From the NCBI GenBank assembly GCA_015345905.1, contig JADDTR010000025.1:124001-188000 (forward strand): a DNA stretch of 64,000 bases, read 5' to 3'. Shown piece by piece: positions 10,344-21,294 of the stretch. A program made the translations under genes and the position numbers. Position 1 is the first letter of the stretch, and each line of letters begins with the position of its first letter. The DNA comes from Aotearoamyces nothofagi. Its lineage: Eukaryota > Ascomycota > Leotiomycetes > Leotiales > Tympanidaceae. The notes below the pieces were generated by a model. That model was not told where the DNA came from, made no database searches, and saw only the letters and a list, made by a program, of their open reading frames with translations.

Positions 10344-12313
10344 TCAAGTACATGTCCCAAATCCATTCTGACAGCCTGTTCCGCAATAGCTACTTGTTGA
10401 ACCGCACCATCCGTACTGGGAGCAGCAGTTACCGAAACTGGAACCTTGACATGTTGTGGTTGTGCCGCAGGTAGCGTCGGTGGACACAATGAGCGTGGTG
10501 GTGGGTGATGCTGAGGTGCTTGATTTGCTGGATGTGCTTGTAGTTTTGGTGGGCGTACTTGACGCCTTGGTAGAAGTAGATGACGCTGTTGAAGATTTAG
10601 TTGAGGATTTGGTTGAAGTTGAAAGTTTTGTAGAGCTAGAAGACGTGACAGGCTTACTAGAAGTAGTAGACTGTGTAGAAGAAGAAGTGCTGGATGAGGA
10701 CCTACATTCCGAAGACGTTAGAAAATGAACCTCGACAAGTTTTGTAGAGGCGGCCTAACGAAACTTGTCAGGCAGACCACGACTTACGACCCGCAGGTAC
10801 CGAAACCTGATTGGCAGCCAGTTCCACAGTAGTCTGTTGTGGATCCACAGTAGCTGTATTGTGAGCAGCAGTTTCCGAATTCAGAGCCTTGGCACGTGAT
10901 GCCAGAACCACAGGATCCGTCGGTGCTCACGGCAAGATTGCCTGTAGTTGTTGCGGAGGAAGAGCTTGTCTTGGAGCCAGTTGAAGAGGAAGAGCTTGTC
11001 TTAGAGCCAGTAGAGGAGGAAGTTGGGTTGGCCGTGCCTGTCGTGTAGCTGAGGCACGTGGCAATAGGGGTGCCTGCGGATCTGTACCAGTTGGTCTCTG
11101 GGTCATCAAGGCACGTGCCAACGGTGACTGCTGTTCCATATCCATCTGCTGCCATAGTCTGGAGAATGAATTCAGTCAAATTGTAGACGGTCTGGTAGTG
11201 AATGTCGTGTTCAATGGTCAAGAAGTTGCTTTCAGAAGGCACTGTTCCGTACTCTGCAATATTGGCGGTAAAAATATCTTTCGAGTTTTGGATCAAATTG
11301 GGATCATCGTTGAGATAGTCCTGAGTGTCCAAATCAAAATACGTAGCATGATATCCCATCGTCTGTAGTTGGTCGGAACATGTAGTGCTGCACTCCGAAT
11401 AGGGTGGGCGCAGATATGTTGGAATCACTCCGATGATGTTACGAAATGCCATCTCATTGTAATAAACCTGATTGTCAAATTCTGTGGTGGTCAGATCACT
11501 GAGATTCTGATGGGACCAAGTGTGGCTGGCAACTTGATGTCCAGAATCGTACATCCGCTGTAAGCATTGTCAGCGAGAACACCTTACAACCGATTTACTC
11601 AATATACCTTGATGATCGAAGGATAACCCGTGGCACAGCTATCGATCTCTCCCTTCCCGAGGTTATTCCCAGCTACTGTTTATAAGCATAAATACAAGGC
11701 TCATATCAAAATTGCTTACTGATGAAGAAAGTTGCTTTAGCACTATACTTATCAAGTAGATCAAGAAGATCTTTTGTATAGAGGTATGGCCCATCATCAA
11801 AGCTCAAGGCTATCACACCATCAACACTACAGTCCTGTACACCTCCTGTATTAAGACCACCATATGGGATGCCGTTGTCGACTTGCGGCCTCGCAATTGT
11901 GCTGGTTGAATCTCCTGCCGGCTTCGTATTGGCGTCGCATGCGGGACCATAGCGGAATTGACAGTCTGGAGCTGCGCAATAATCAATGGTTGTACCACAA
12001 TACCTGGATCTTGTGAGTAACCTCAATAAGCACTAAGCATCTGCATCGCTTACCCTGCAGCAGAGCAGCAATATCCTGCATCGCAACTACCTACGCCTGG
12101 TCCACATACGTCCGTTTCTCGTTTCTCGCGGTGAGCTTTGGCGTCTTCGACCTCGATAAATCGCCCTTCAACACCGCCGTTGTTGAAGATGCTACGGCTC
12201 TTGAGATTGGCCACGAACTTGCTTCCTCCTATAATCTTAGGTAGTCCGGCATTGGGTCCACCGTGGGCACTGACTGACGCTATGAGCGCAGCGATGAAGA
12301 TAGTTGAACGCAT
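10344..12313 (-). CDS. Chitin deacetylase (NodB, CE4) with three CBM18 chitin-binding modules
   Basis: Secreted or wall enzyme that removes acetyl groups from chitin. Five exons: 12313-12054, 12009-11720, 11675-11608, 11557-10788 and 10701-10344, giving 581 aa. The start at 12313 gives a clean signal peptide (MRSTIFIAALIASVSA); an in-frame upstream ATG at 12493 would bury it. Order: CBM18 (about 69-111), NodB domain (about 145-375) with SFDDGP (D158, D159) and SHTWSH (H218, H222) metal/catalytic motifs, a Ser/Thr-rich linker, a second CBM18 (about 420-460), a longer Ser/Thr linker, and a third CBM18 to the end. The last module was joined through an intron at 10787-10702. A wall-remodelling or chitin-hiding role is inferred from the family. 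Confidence 0.93.
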
Positions 12314-13423
12314 TGTGTTGTTCAATGATGCTGGTTGCTGGGCCGCAACCAGGTGGTATATGAGGAGACAGAGAGATATACACAACGCAGATAAACGAAG
12401 GACTGCGTGAATGACCAGCTTTGGGCTAATACGAGAAGACCGAGGAATCTGTTGAACGAAGGGACGCTGGCCAAGAAGCCAGCTGGGATACACGGAGGAT
12501 AGATATACAGGTCAGAGACACCGGAACTAAAAAAGAGAAAGCCATTTCGTCAGAGCCAGGGCAAGAACTTGACAGAAAAGCCACCGAAGAGAACTCAGGA
12601 TACCGTGCATGCAGCGTGGCCTCCTGATCGGCCATGCACGTCGCAGCCCACGAGATCAGATGTCGTACGGGAGACATAGCTCCCACCAGGACATTCTGTA
12701 TTGGGTTGCATGGAAATGTGGCATTGAAAGAAATTGAGAATATTGTGTATTGTAATGCAGTGCAACGCACTGCAATGTCTTGTTCTCCGACGACGACTGG
12801 TTGGCCGACGTTTGAGGCGTTGAAGGGCAGGGCCAGGATGATACTGGGATAATACCAGCTTACTGTGCCTTGAATTGCGGGGATGCTCAGGAACAAACGG
12901 CAACGGGATGGATTTCCCTTGCTGCAGCGAGCGCTCAGGCGACTTGGGCGGTCTTGGCTATCCCGTACTGTGCTGGCGGAGTGTACTCGGGGACTGTGCT
13001 GGAGGACTGTGCTATTATATCGTTCGTATGCACGTACCGTTCGAGGTACCGTATGCATGTACTCTGCAGACCGCAGACTGCAGACTGCAACAGCCCACCT
13101 CCATCTGCTGCTGCATCCATCTGGACGGAGTATCTAGATCTGCCTACAGAGTAGCTGCAGAGTATCTCTGCACAGCCGTGACAGCGTCTCTACACCGCGA
13201 CAAGGCTGCACAGCGCCTACATTGCAGCACGAAGGCATCTGCTGCTATACATAGGACGTCGCTGCTCGCAGGGTCCTCGGTCCTGCCCTGTAGGCCAGGC
13301 TATAGCTGTCGGCGTGTAGATTCGTGATCTGGACGCTGTACAGTACAGCACAGTACCGTCCGGACCTGGTGCTGTATGTGCATGTAGGTGTGTCGGTGTG
13401 TAGGTGTAGAGGTGTAGGTAGGT

Positions 13424-13471
13424 GGATGGATGGATGGATGGATGGATAGCTGGCTGGCTGCCTGGCTGGCT
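13424..13471. repeat. Tetranucleotide repeats (GGAT)6 and CTGG run
   Basis: Six exact GGAT copies (13424-13447) followed by an imperfect CTGG/CTGC run to about 13471, in the gene-poor region upstream of the chitin deacetylase. Confidence 0.9.
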
Positions 13472-13606
13472 GTACCCGTGCCCCGCCAGTATCCTGCACT
13501 CCCGACGGCGGGCGCTTTGTGCCTGAGATTCTCCCATGTTTAGCGGTCAGATCACCCGCTCCGGCCGCTCCCAGGGCCTGTGGCTATAAACAGAGAGACG
13601 CCGGGG

Positions 13607-13641
13607 GCCTGAAGCCTGAAGCCCGAAGCCCGAAGCCTGAA
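13607..13641. repeat. Heptamer array GCCTGAA/GCCCGAA x5
   Basis: Five units in perfect 7-bp register, differing only by a C/T transition at the fourth base. It resembles in period and style the heptamer arrays at 54651-54825, 55333-55381 and 56007-56076. Confidence 0.9.
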
Positions 13642-15410
13642 AGGACCTGATGAATGCTATTCTTGCAGCCCGTCCAGCACCCACGGCACCCCGGGGCACC
13701 CCGCAGGCTCCCGTTACAGGTACCTGGGCACCTTATTGTCCACTAAACCGAAAGCCTGAATTCGCCAACTCGCCAACTCGCCAACCCCTCCCGGCAAGCC
13801 TGCGTACGGTAGAGAAGGCAGGCCCGAGCATCTGTCCATCTACCGTCGCGGGAAAAGCAATATTCATGACAGCTCGAAACGCCTGCTATTATATTATCTG
13901 ACATTGATTATTGACTATTGGTCGTTGGTCGTTGGTTTGTTGCCGACCCTCGACCATACCACAGTCCCATCCCCCTCTCTGCATACTGTAGAATGCCCCT
14001 TCTCGCCGTGATGCCCGGGTTAACGGCTGTCACAGACCGGCCATCTTCGAAGCATGAACAGTAGGAGCAGATTCGGATTGCCGTCGTTATCGTCAGTCGT
14101 CGTCATCATCTTATCATAGATAGAGAGCAGAGTCGCACGAATGCGTATCCAGCAGCCAAGGGACATACAGTGCATGTACTGTACTTCGTAGCAGCGCAGG
14201 ATCACCCTGTTCTCGGTTCTTTCATCGAGAAAAAAATGTTCCGAGCACAACAGCCGGCTTGAACGCGGTGACAAGGCATGGATCGAGGATATGCATCTTC
14301 GCCGCTGCCGGGATAGGATAGGGGCTCCTTTCAGCTCGTCCAAACAATCCTCGAAGGGCATACTCCCAAAGCCGAATACTGGAATCCGAAGCGAAATGCC
14401 AAGTGATACTTCCCAAAAAGGTCCCCTCAATCCCAAGCTGCCAACAATGCAAATGTGCTGGGCTGACCACTTGTTACCGCCGGGCTGTCCCTGTTGACGC
14501 CCTCGACAGCCCCCAACGCCCAGAACGCCGCATCCAAACCCAACTCCTTCCATCTGCTCCTTGGACCCGATGATTTGCCCGCGGGATTCCTGAGGCGCTC
14601 TGCGGGGATCTTGTTGGCACTGCGCAGATACGAGGCGTCAAAGTACAGCGATGCTCGAGAGACAAAATGTCTGTCATTTTTGTGCACGGCTGTCGTGGCA
14701 CCATGATACGCAATCATGGGCTTCCCCCATGGGAGCGAGCATGAGCTATGTTGAGGCAACTCTGGGATCCACGACTCGTCCCTAGGTCAATGCTACGTCG
14801 TATTTGTAGACTATGTGGGCAGACTTGGATTCCCCCGCGTGTTATCGGATCGACAGTACAGAGTACTCCTGGCGTTCCTAAAGTAGAGGAAATAGAGGAT
14901 CAGTCACTAAGTATAGTCATCGGCCTCTCAGCCTCGACTTTACCTCGTATCTCTGCCCTACCGATGCTTGCCGATTATGCACCTTCCATCTCACCAATTC
15001 CCAGCATGTTACACACGGCATGGCAGCTGGAAACTAGATCATAGACTGTTCGTTAGCTCTTAGACATCGTATAAATTGTCTTGGACTGCAAATATACTAG
15101 GAACCATAAAGGCCCTTCAGCCAACTCTGATATCCCTTGGGAGAAGATAGCTACCCAATAGAATATTTGCATCCCCATTTCCTTCCTGAATTTGGAAATA
15201 ATACAAGCTGACATATAAAGTGATGGCGGTCTGGAATCTATCATTTCATTCTCATAATCTCCTCCGATCTGGCGCATAATGTGTGCCAAATCCGAAAGCT
15301 ATAAACCCCATAGTATAAGTCAACAATCCCCCTGACTAAACGCCTTTGCTATTCATCCAATCCTGCGCTTGCTATGCCTGAAATCCAACACCTTCCCCAA
15401 ATCCCTGAAA

Positions 15411-18081
15411 TTATTTACGTTCGCCTTTATCATCCCCAATCTTCTTGCCGCCTATCATAGAATGAAAGATGCTCGATAGCATACTGCCTCCCTTACCTCT
15501 CAGCTCATATCCTTTAGAAGCCATTCCCTGCTTAGCAGTCTTATCATCATCTTTGGTATGCATTGTTAGTTCCTTTAGGGCTTGCTTATTACGCAACTCT
15601 TGACTCTTCGCCACTACCCCCTGCCCAGCGGCTTTAGCATTCTCTCCGGCTTGTGTGGCAAAATCCCTTAGATTTTGACCAATGCTTTTCCCTTCACTCT
15701 GGCGTGCCGTTACCGGTCTACTCTGCTGATTCTCCCTTGCTGCATCGAGAACCCCTTTCCAGCCCGCATGAGGCCTACCTTCGACATCTTCAGCCGTTGG
15801 CACATCAATCATGTTTTCATCTGCTTTGTACTCCTTTTTTGAGTCTACTCGCCGTGTGAGGTATACTGTTGCACGGTGTCCTTGTGCCTTACGAATGCGC
15901 TCAACTTCATTTTGATATGCTCTGTCATAGATGTTGAATTCTGCTGCAGTAGGAGATTCAGCAACAGCATCATCATTTGGAAGTCCATCTATGCTATCGT
16001 CACCTCCTGTGCCGATACCCAACCAAAGCGGCTCCTCATCCATTGGGTCGTGGGCATGACCTTTATCGCCACCGCTATCATCCCGTTGCGGAAACCGAGA
16101 GGCTTTTTCTGTAGAGTCCCCATCGTGCTTGGCATTGTGAGGCTCCGATTGCTTGTCTGATTTATTCTTGGCGGGTTTGATGATAACGGCAGAATCCAGT
16201 TTGTTGACTTGCAGTAAAGGGACTTCTGAGGGCTCAATTTTGCGGTGTACACCCTCCGTGAGCAGTGCACCATCTACAGCTCTCCTATCCTCCAGGTCAA
16301 GACTCCGTGACCTTTGTAAATTACTATCCTGTGAGCCATCCATAGCTAATGGTGGCTGAACAATCCGGACATCTTGACCTAATAAGGCAGACATGAGATC
16401 AGGACGCCTCTGGGATATGACCTTCTTGAATTTCTTGACTGCTTTCATCTAAATATACATCAGCAGAACTCTGACATTGAAAAGGGGTATAAACTAACCA
16501 CTACAAGGAGGTTCTTCATGTTTGATGTAATGGCATGGTTCATCTCTGATTCCGTCGGAGGTTCTATGAGATTTGCCGTATTTTCTCCTTTCGATAAAAG
16601 GGGATCTCTACCATTTTTGGTTACCCATGGATGTTCCTGGCAATCCATGAGTAAAATATTGCGAAACAAGACTTAAAGATTACTCACTCGAAGCTCGTCC
16701 ATGGTTATCCTCTTCTTGGGATCTTTCTCCAATATCCTATGCATCAAATCCAGAAAAATTGGATCATCGTTTGGTGTACAATCAATGTCATCGTTTTTAA
16801 TAGCTTCATAAAGTTCTAGGACCCCTGATCGTTCGAATGGGATCTTGCCAAATCGTAGACAGTAGAGAGAGACGCCCATAGACCAGATATCAGCAGCCTT
16901 TCCGGATACGTCACCATGTTTGGCAACACAGAGCTCGGGAGGCAGGAATGCAGGAGATCCAGCGGATTTGGCGGTCATCATATCTGATTGTTTCTCGAAC
17001 ATCTCCGAAACACCGAAATCCACAATCTTTAATACATCGTCCTCGGTCAGAAGTAGATTGTCAGGCTTGATATCTCGATGCACAACACCTTGTGCGTGTA
17101 CTGCGCATTGTCAGTGGTATCTGATATCCGCATCAAGAAATTAACTCACGGTATTCTATCCCAAGAATCAAGTCTCGGAACCAACACCGACAGCTCTCAA
17201 CATCATACGGATCCGATTTCTCGTCAAGTCCTACTTTCATTACAACCCCTTTCTTGCACATTTCTAGTACCATGTATAATGAATCTTCTTCCGGATCGTC
17301 TAGCACCTCGATCAACGAGACTAAGTTAGGGTGATTAAGCTTCTTCATTATAGCGATCTCTTCTTTGATAAGATATAGAGGATTCCCATTTTCTTCATCG
17401 TGGATTTCGGAAGAAGAGTGTCGGTACAGTGGTGCATTGAGTTCGCCTCCCGAAGATATATGATCCAGACGTTTTGCAAAATGGGGGCGACGGAGGATAT
17501 TCGATTTTGCACGTTTCCGTAATCGTGACTTTGAAAATTCTTTTACAGCCTAGAAAAGGATTATTAGTATATAATTTCGAATATGCTATTATCACCCAGC
17601 TTGCGACTCACGAATTCGTGACCATACTGATTGACAGCGAGGTGGACAGCACCAAATGATCCCCGGCCAATCTCCTCTCCAATGATGTATTGATTGATGC
17701 GATGCTGCGATCTACCATCATCTTGGCTATTCGTATACTCGGACCGCGCATTGAGAGTCTCCTAGTCTAATATTACCAGCAAATACCCCGCAGGCTTGAG
17801 CATTAACTCACTTTAACTTCTCGATGTTGCGACGCAGTGCGGCGGTGATGTCTGAGCGGGCTCTCATATGCTGGTGCTGATCTAAACCACTCAGCATCAC
17901 GATTTATGGAGTTCTAAGAGCTTCCTTACAGGTGCTGAACCAAAGGAGGCCGACCATTTTCACTTAGGCCGGGCACAGCGACAGAAATACCGTGAGAAGG
18001 CAAAATCCCAGCCGCAGCTTCTTTCTGAGTGATATCACCTCCATGCTCCGGCATATTGCATTCGCTTATCTTAGAAGTCAT
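15411..18081 (-). CDS. cmkC: CaMKK/Sak1-type serine/threonine protein kinase
   Basis: Upstream kinase that in fungi activates Snf1/AMPK or CaM kinases. Seven exons: 18081-17930, 17881-17812, 17761-17612, 17549-17150, 17100-16688, 16636-16499 and 16448-15411, giving 786 aa. Catalytic domain about residues 95-410: glycine loop GRGSFG, K127 in FAVKEF, HRDIKPDN with D267, DFG with D285, and activation loop SAGSPAFLPPE. The Arg/Pro-rich insert after the lysine (RLRKRAKSNILRRPHF) is the mark of the CaMKK group. The C-terminal 340 residues are polar, charged and without a known domain, as in Sak1/Ssp1 proteins. It is divergent from bet5 across 339 bp. The group is secure; the exact ortholog name is inference. 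Confidence 0.93.
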
Positions 18082-18420
18082 CGTGCGAATACAGATGCTA
18101 AGAACTTAGAGGGGGTTGTAGTAGATTAAGAGAGAATGCTCAAAGATGAGATTCTAAGCTATGAGCTCACGGCTGAGTGAACATTTAGATAGCGAATCAG
18201 ATTGGGAGGATTTAAGGCACCTACTGACGATTGTGAAAGCACATGGCCTCCCAACCTTATCCAGGGCCGTTCGCGAAGACAACGTTAAAGCCTTGTCCTA
18301 TCTATGCCAAGCGAGAGCTTGTTCGGGGTTCCTTAGCTCAATCTTCGCAAACGTGGAGGAGGCTGAGCTGTTGATAGGAGATGAGGCTCTGTTCGATTCA
18401 GAGATCAAGAGTTACACATC
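18082..18420. promoter_or_regulatory. Divergent promoter, kinase / bet5
   Basis: 339 bp between start codons. It contains an ATG at 18161 that opens a 108-codon frame overlapping the bet5 start in another frame (ends 18487). That frame has no recognised domain and could at most be an upstream ORF if transcription starts before it. Confidence 0.45.
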
Positions 18421-19117
18421 ATGGTGGTCTACTCCTTCTACATATTTGACCGACATAGTACGTTTCCTTGCTGTATTGGACCTATGATCTGGTACTAATC
18501 CGACCACACAGCTGAATGCATCTACAGCAAGCTCTGGGCGCGACAGCAAGACCGACCAACTTCATTGACTGCCGTGGGACAGTCTGCGAGACCAAGATCC
18601 GACTCAAGTGCTGCCAGTAATGGGCTTCCGGTGGATAATGGTCCCGCGCGTGCTCGCCCTGCACGGTTAAGTGCAAAAGACGATGCAAAGCTCATCTTCG
18701 GAACTATCTTCTCATTACGAAACATGGTTAGAAAACTAGGCGGCCAAGACGATAGGCAAGCACGCCGCATACACGACCGAAACAATTACATATTGACTGA
18801 CTTTGGATATATTATAGTTTTATATCGTATCGAACGGGGCAGTATAAACTACATTACTACGAAACGCCCACGAACATCAAGTTTGTAATGCTCACCGATA
18901 CGCAATCCCTAAACATGCGGAACGTCCTACACCAGATATATGTGAACCTTTACGTTGAATTTGGTAAGATACGGAGCCAACTTACATCTGATCTTCACTG
19001 ACTTAAACTGCAGTCGTCAAGAATCCTCTTTCTCCGGTCGAACATCCAGGGGGAGAAGGAGTCGCAAATGATCTGTTTGAGCTAGCACTAGATCAGTTCG
19101 TGAAAGGCGTATTATGA
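18421..19117 (+). CDS. bet5: TRAPP complex subunit Bet5 (TRAPPC1)
   Basis: Small longin-fold core subunit of the TRAPP Rab-GEF complexes that act in ER-Golgi and Golgi traffic. Four exons: 18421-18457, 18512-18755, 18818-18963 and 19014-19117, giving 176 aa. The N-terminus MVVYSFYIFDRH, the later KLIFGTIFSLRNMVRKL, YKLHYYETPTNIKFV and the C-terminal NLYVEFVVKNPLSPVEH are family hallmarks. The second intron (18756-18817) starts with GC rather than GT; no GT donor restores the conserved SFISYRTGQYK sequence. An insert of about 30 polar residues (Pro/Ala/Arg/Ser) after RQQDRPTS is usual in filamentous fungi. Its coding start overlaps an out-of-frame upstream ORF. Confidence 0.93.
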
Positions 19118-19311
19118 ACTTGATACTTTGCATGCCAGGCGTTTATGGTCAGAGCAACATTGAAGGCGTAGGGAAAGGCATCGCTTTAAATAATGGTATT
19201 TAGATGGATATAATAAGAAACCAGCCTGACATATCTCACAACTAGACCTAACACCTTGCCGTTCATGTTTACGGTACCTGTGCCCTATTCCTCATGTAAT
19301 CGCCTCCAGAC

Positions 19312-20997
19312 CTATGTGACAGTTTCGTTATCTACTGGTTCTACAGCCTTCCCCCATGCATTTTCGAAGGTGCTCGCTGCCCCCACATCAACAATACTTT
19401 CTTCACCTAGCACAGCCCTCACAGTACTACCTTCCCTGCCTTTTGCATTATTATCGACATTCTCGACATTTATTGGGGTGATTTCGTTCTCCCAGTTGCT
19501 GGAATAAACGACTGCTGCAAACGCCTCCAGGTCTCTGACTTGCTCCATTGCCTGGAGATACTCGTTCGGGACTCCATTACCAATGCTATGCGCTTGTCTT
19601 GTCAAGGTGGCTAACACGATAGGAAGCTTGACAGGCTTGATATCAAAAACCTCCTGAAATCTAGGAAGATTTAGATCCGGAACTCCCGAGGTTGGCGGTA
19701 CTTTGAAGGATTGTTGCGATATCTTTTGATCAACCAAAGTAGAGAAACCAGCATCGAGCAGAAGCGTTAGAACTTGCGTGAATGGAGGAGAATCGATAAG
19801 ATCCGATGTCTCGTCAAGTAGACGACGTAAGGGTGTTACGGAAGAGGAATTAATTGAAGGGGTTGCAGAGAGCGCTGGATCAGGACTCATTCCTGACTCT
19901 TTCAGGACAAACTCTTCCTGATCTCGTGGGGGCAAGAGATATTGAAGCCATCTGGTAGCTTGTCGATCTGCCTCAGTGACACCTTCAACTCTCTTACGGA
20001 CTTCTAGCGTCAGCTCTGAGAATCTCTCCATGGAGACATCGTCCCTAGGGCTCAATGAACCAAACACGTCCTGCACCGCAGTCTGAACTTTGAGCATAAC
20101 TTCTCTCCATCCTCTATGGAGGAGCCACCAGCTGAAAGTCAGATATCTACGATTTGTCTCGAAGTCATTTCCATATGCCTGATCCGGGTTGTCGTCATCG
20201 TTATTCTCAAGATTGATGGTCGAATCATTCATACCACCTGTTGCTAGAGACACCACACTGGAAAGATAACTTCGGCGCCCAAGGAGATTAAGTTGGATTC
20301 GAGTCAGGAGTGTAAGGAGAGCAAGGGTATAAATCAATGTAAAAGCTCGTGTGATGGCTGTAACTGATTGTCAGCTAACAAGAGGATTGGATATGAGCAG
20401 TGCTTACAGCTTATCTTGAGATCATTCCAAAGTTGCAGTTTTGACTTTCGAGCTTTATGGGCTTGCTGCCCGCCGTCCTGAACCCCCTCGCCGCTAAATG
20501 CTACAGAAGGAATGCCTAGCTGGCTCGCATGTATGCCACTCTCACTCTGTAAACTCATAATACTTCTCCCATCATCGTCTGTGACACTTGGGGGTGTTGA
20601 GCCGAGCTCAGAAGGTTGTACCTCCCCATTTTTAGCTAACTTCGCAGCCTTCTGTTGCTGTAGCTCGAACGTAATTCTCTCTGTCTCAAGCTCCGCCAAG
20701 ATATTATCTGTCGCAGTAGGAAGCAGGGCGAGGACGGTGAAGGTACAATCTTCTTGATTTTGTTCAAATCGCCGCCGGAGACTGTAAATATAGGAGATGA
20801 GTAAATGACCATCTAAGTTGCGTTTCAACTAAGACTTACTTCTCTCTAGCTATCCGATCACTACTCATGCGTTCTCGGGCATCGGATATCTTTCCCAACA
20901 AATACTGAGTAGCTACATAGCCGGCTCCGAGAACTCCAAGTCCAATGGCGATTGGAGTGCGATTACGTCGAAACCATCGACGTGTTGCGGATATCAT
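19312..20997 (-). CDS. pex3: Peroxin-3 (PEX3), peroxisomal membrane biogenesis factor
   Basis: Integral peroxisomal membrane protein that docks Pex19 with its membrane-protein cargo. Exons 20997-20840, 20781-20408 and 20357-19312 give 525 aa. The N-terminus has a basic cluster (RRWFRRNR) followed by one membrane segment (IAIGLGVLGAGYVATQYLL), the known peroxisomal targeting and anchor region, then RERMSSDRIAREN and LRRRFEQNQEDCTFTVLALLPTA, which are strongly conserved. At the third junction the acceptor nearest the exon (TTACAG) is needed to give ISSITRAFTLIYTL. A polar Ser/Gln-rich stretch about residues 95-165 is a common variable loop. It lies convergent with bet5 (194 bp apart) and divergent from atg101. 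Confidence 0.94.
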
Positions 20998-21294
20998 AGC
21001 TCAAGACTGCTGGCATCAGTACAAAGCATGCCGATTAGAGTATTGTGTAAATAAAGGAGAGATAATATAATCTTCTCCGCTCGTTGTAGCTTTGCTGATG
21101 CTGCTGGCTCACTCTTCTGCCCCGTCCCTCGCCTCGGCTCAATGATCCAATGATCGCACACATTGCTCGTGGCTGGGGAAGCGGAGCCTTGCATACTAGG
21201 CCAGATTTGTCCTGCAACCTTGTCTCATCAGTAATTGCCCCTCCAAAAGCTTGCTGAGTCGCGAGTGAACGATGAGCTGAGACAAGAAACACAA
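20998..21294. promoter_or_regulatory. Divergent promoter, pex3 / atg101
   Basis: 297 bp separating the start codons of a peroxisome biogenesis gene and an autophagy initiation gene. No repeat was seen. The frame of atg101 is open upstream of its ATG for about 20 codons but lacks another ATG. Confidence 0.45.

Larger units (their letters stand above)
12314..15410. other. 3.1-kb gene-poor region with simple repeats
   Basis: Between the chitin deacetylase start and the kinase stop. It contains (GGAT)6 at 13424-13447, a CTGG run just after it, a heptamer array at 13607-13641 and scattered TACTGTA/TACAGTA motifs. ORFs of 100-210 codons exist on both strands but show no recognisable domain, no plausible splice partners and odd composition. 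It must include the deacetylase promoter. Confidence 0.45.

Noticed and set aside
12426-13058. Minus-strand ORF of 210 codons upstream of the chitin deacetylase
   Set aside because: No recognisable domain, mixed composition, and overlapping ORFs of similar length on both strands in repeat-rich DNA.
14020-14759. Two overlapping minus-strand ORFs (177 and 110 codons)
   Set aside because: No domain and no splice partner giving a plausible protein; kept as non-coding until transcript evidence exists.
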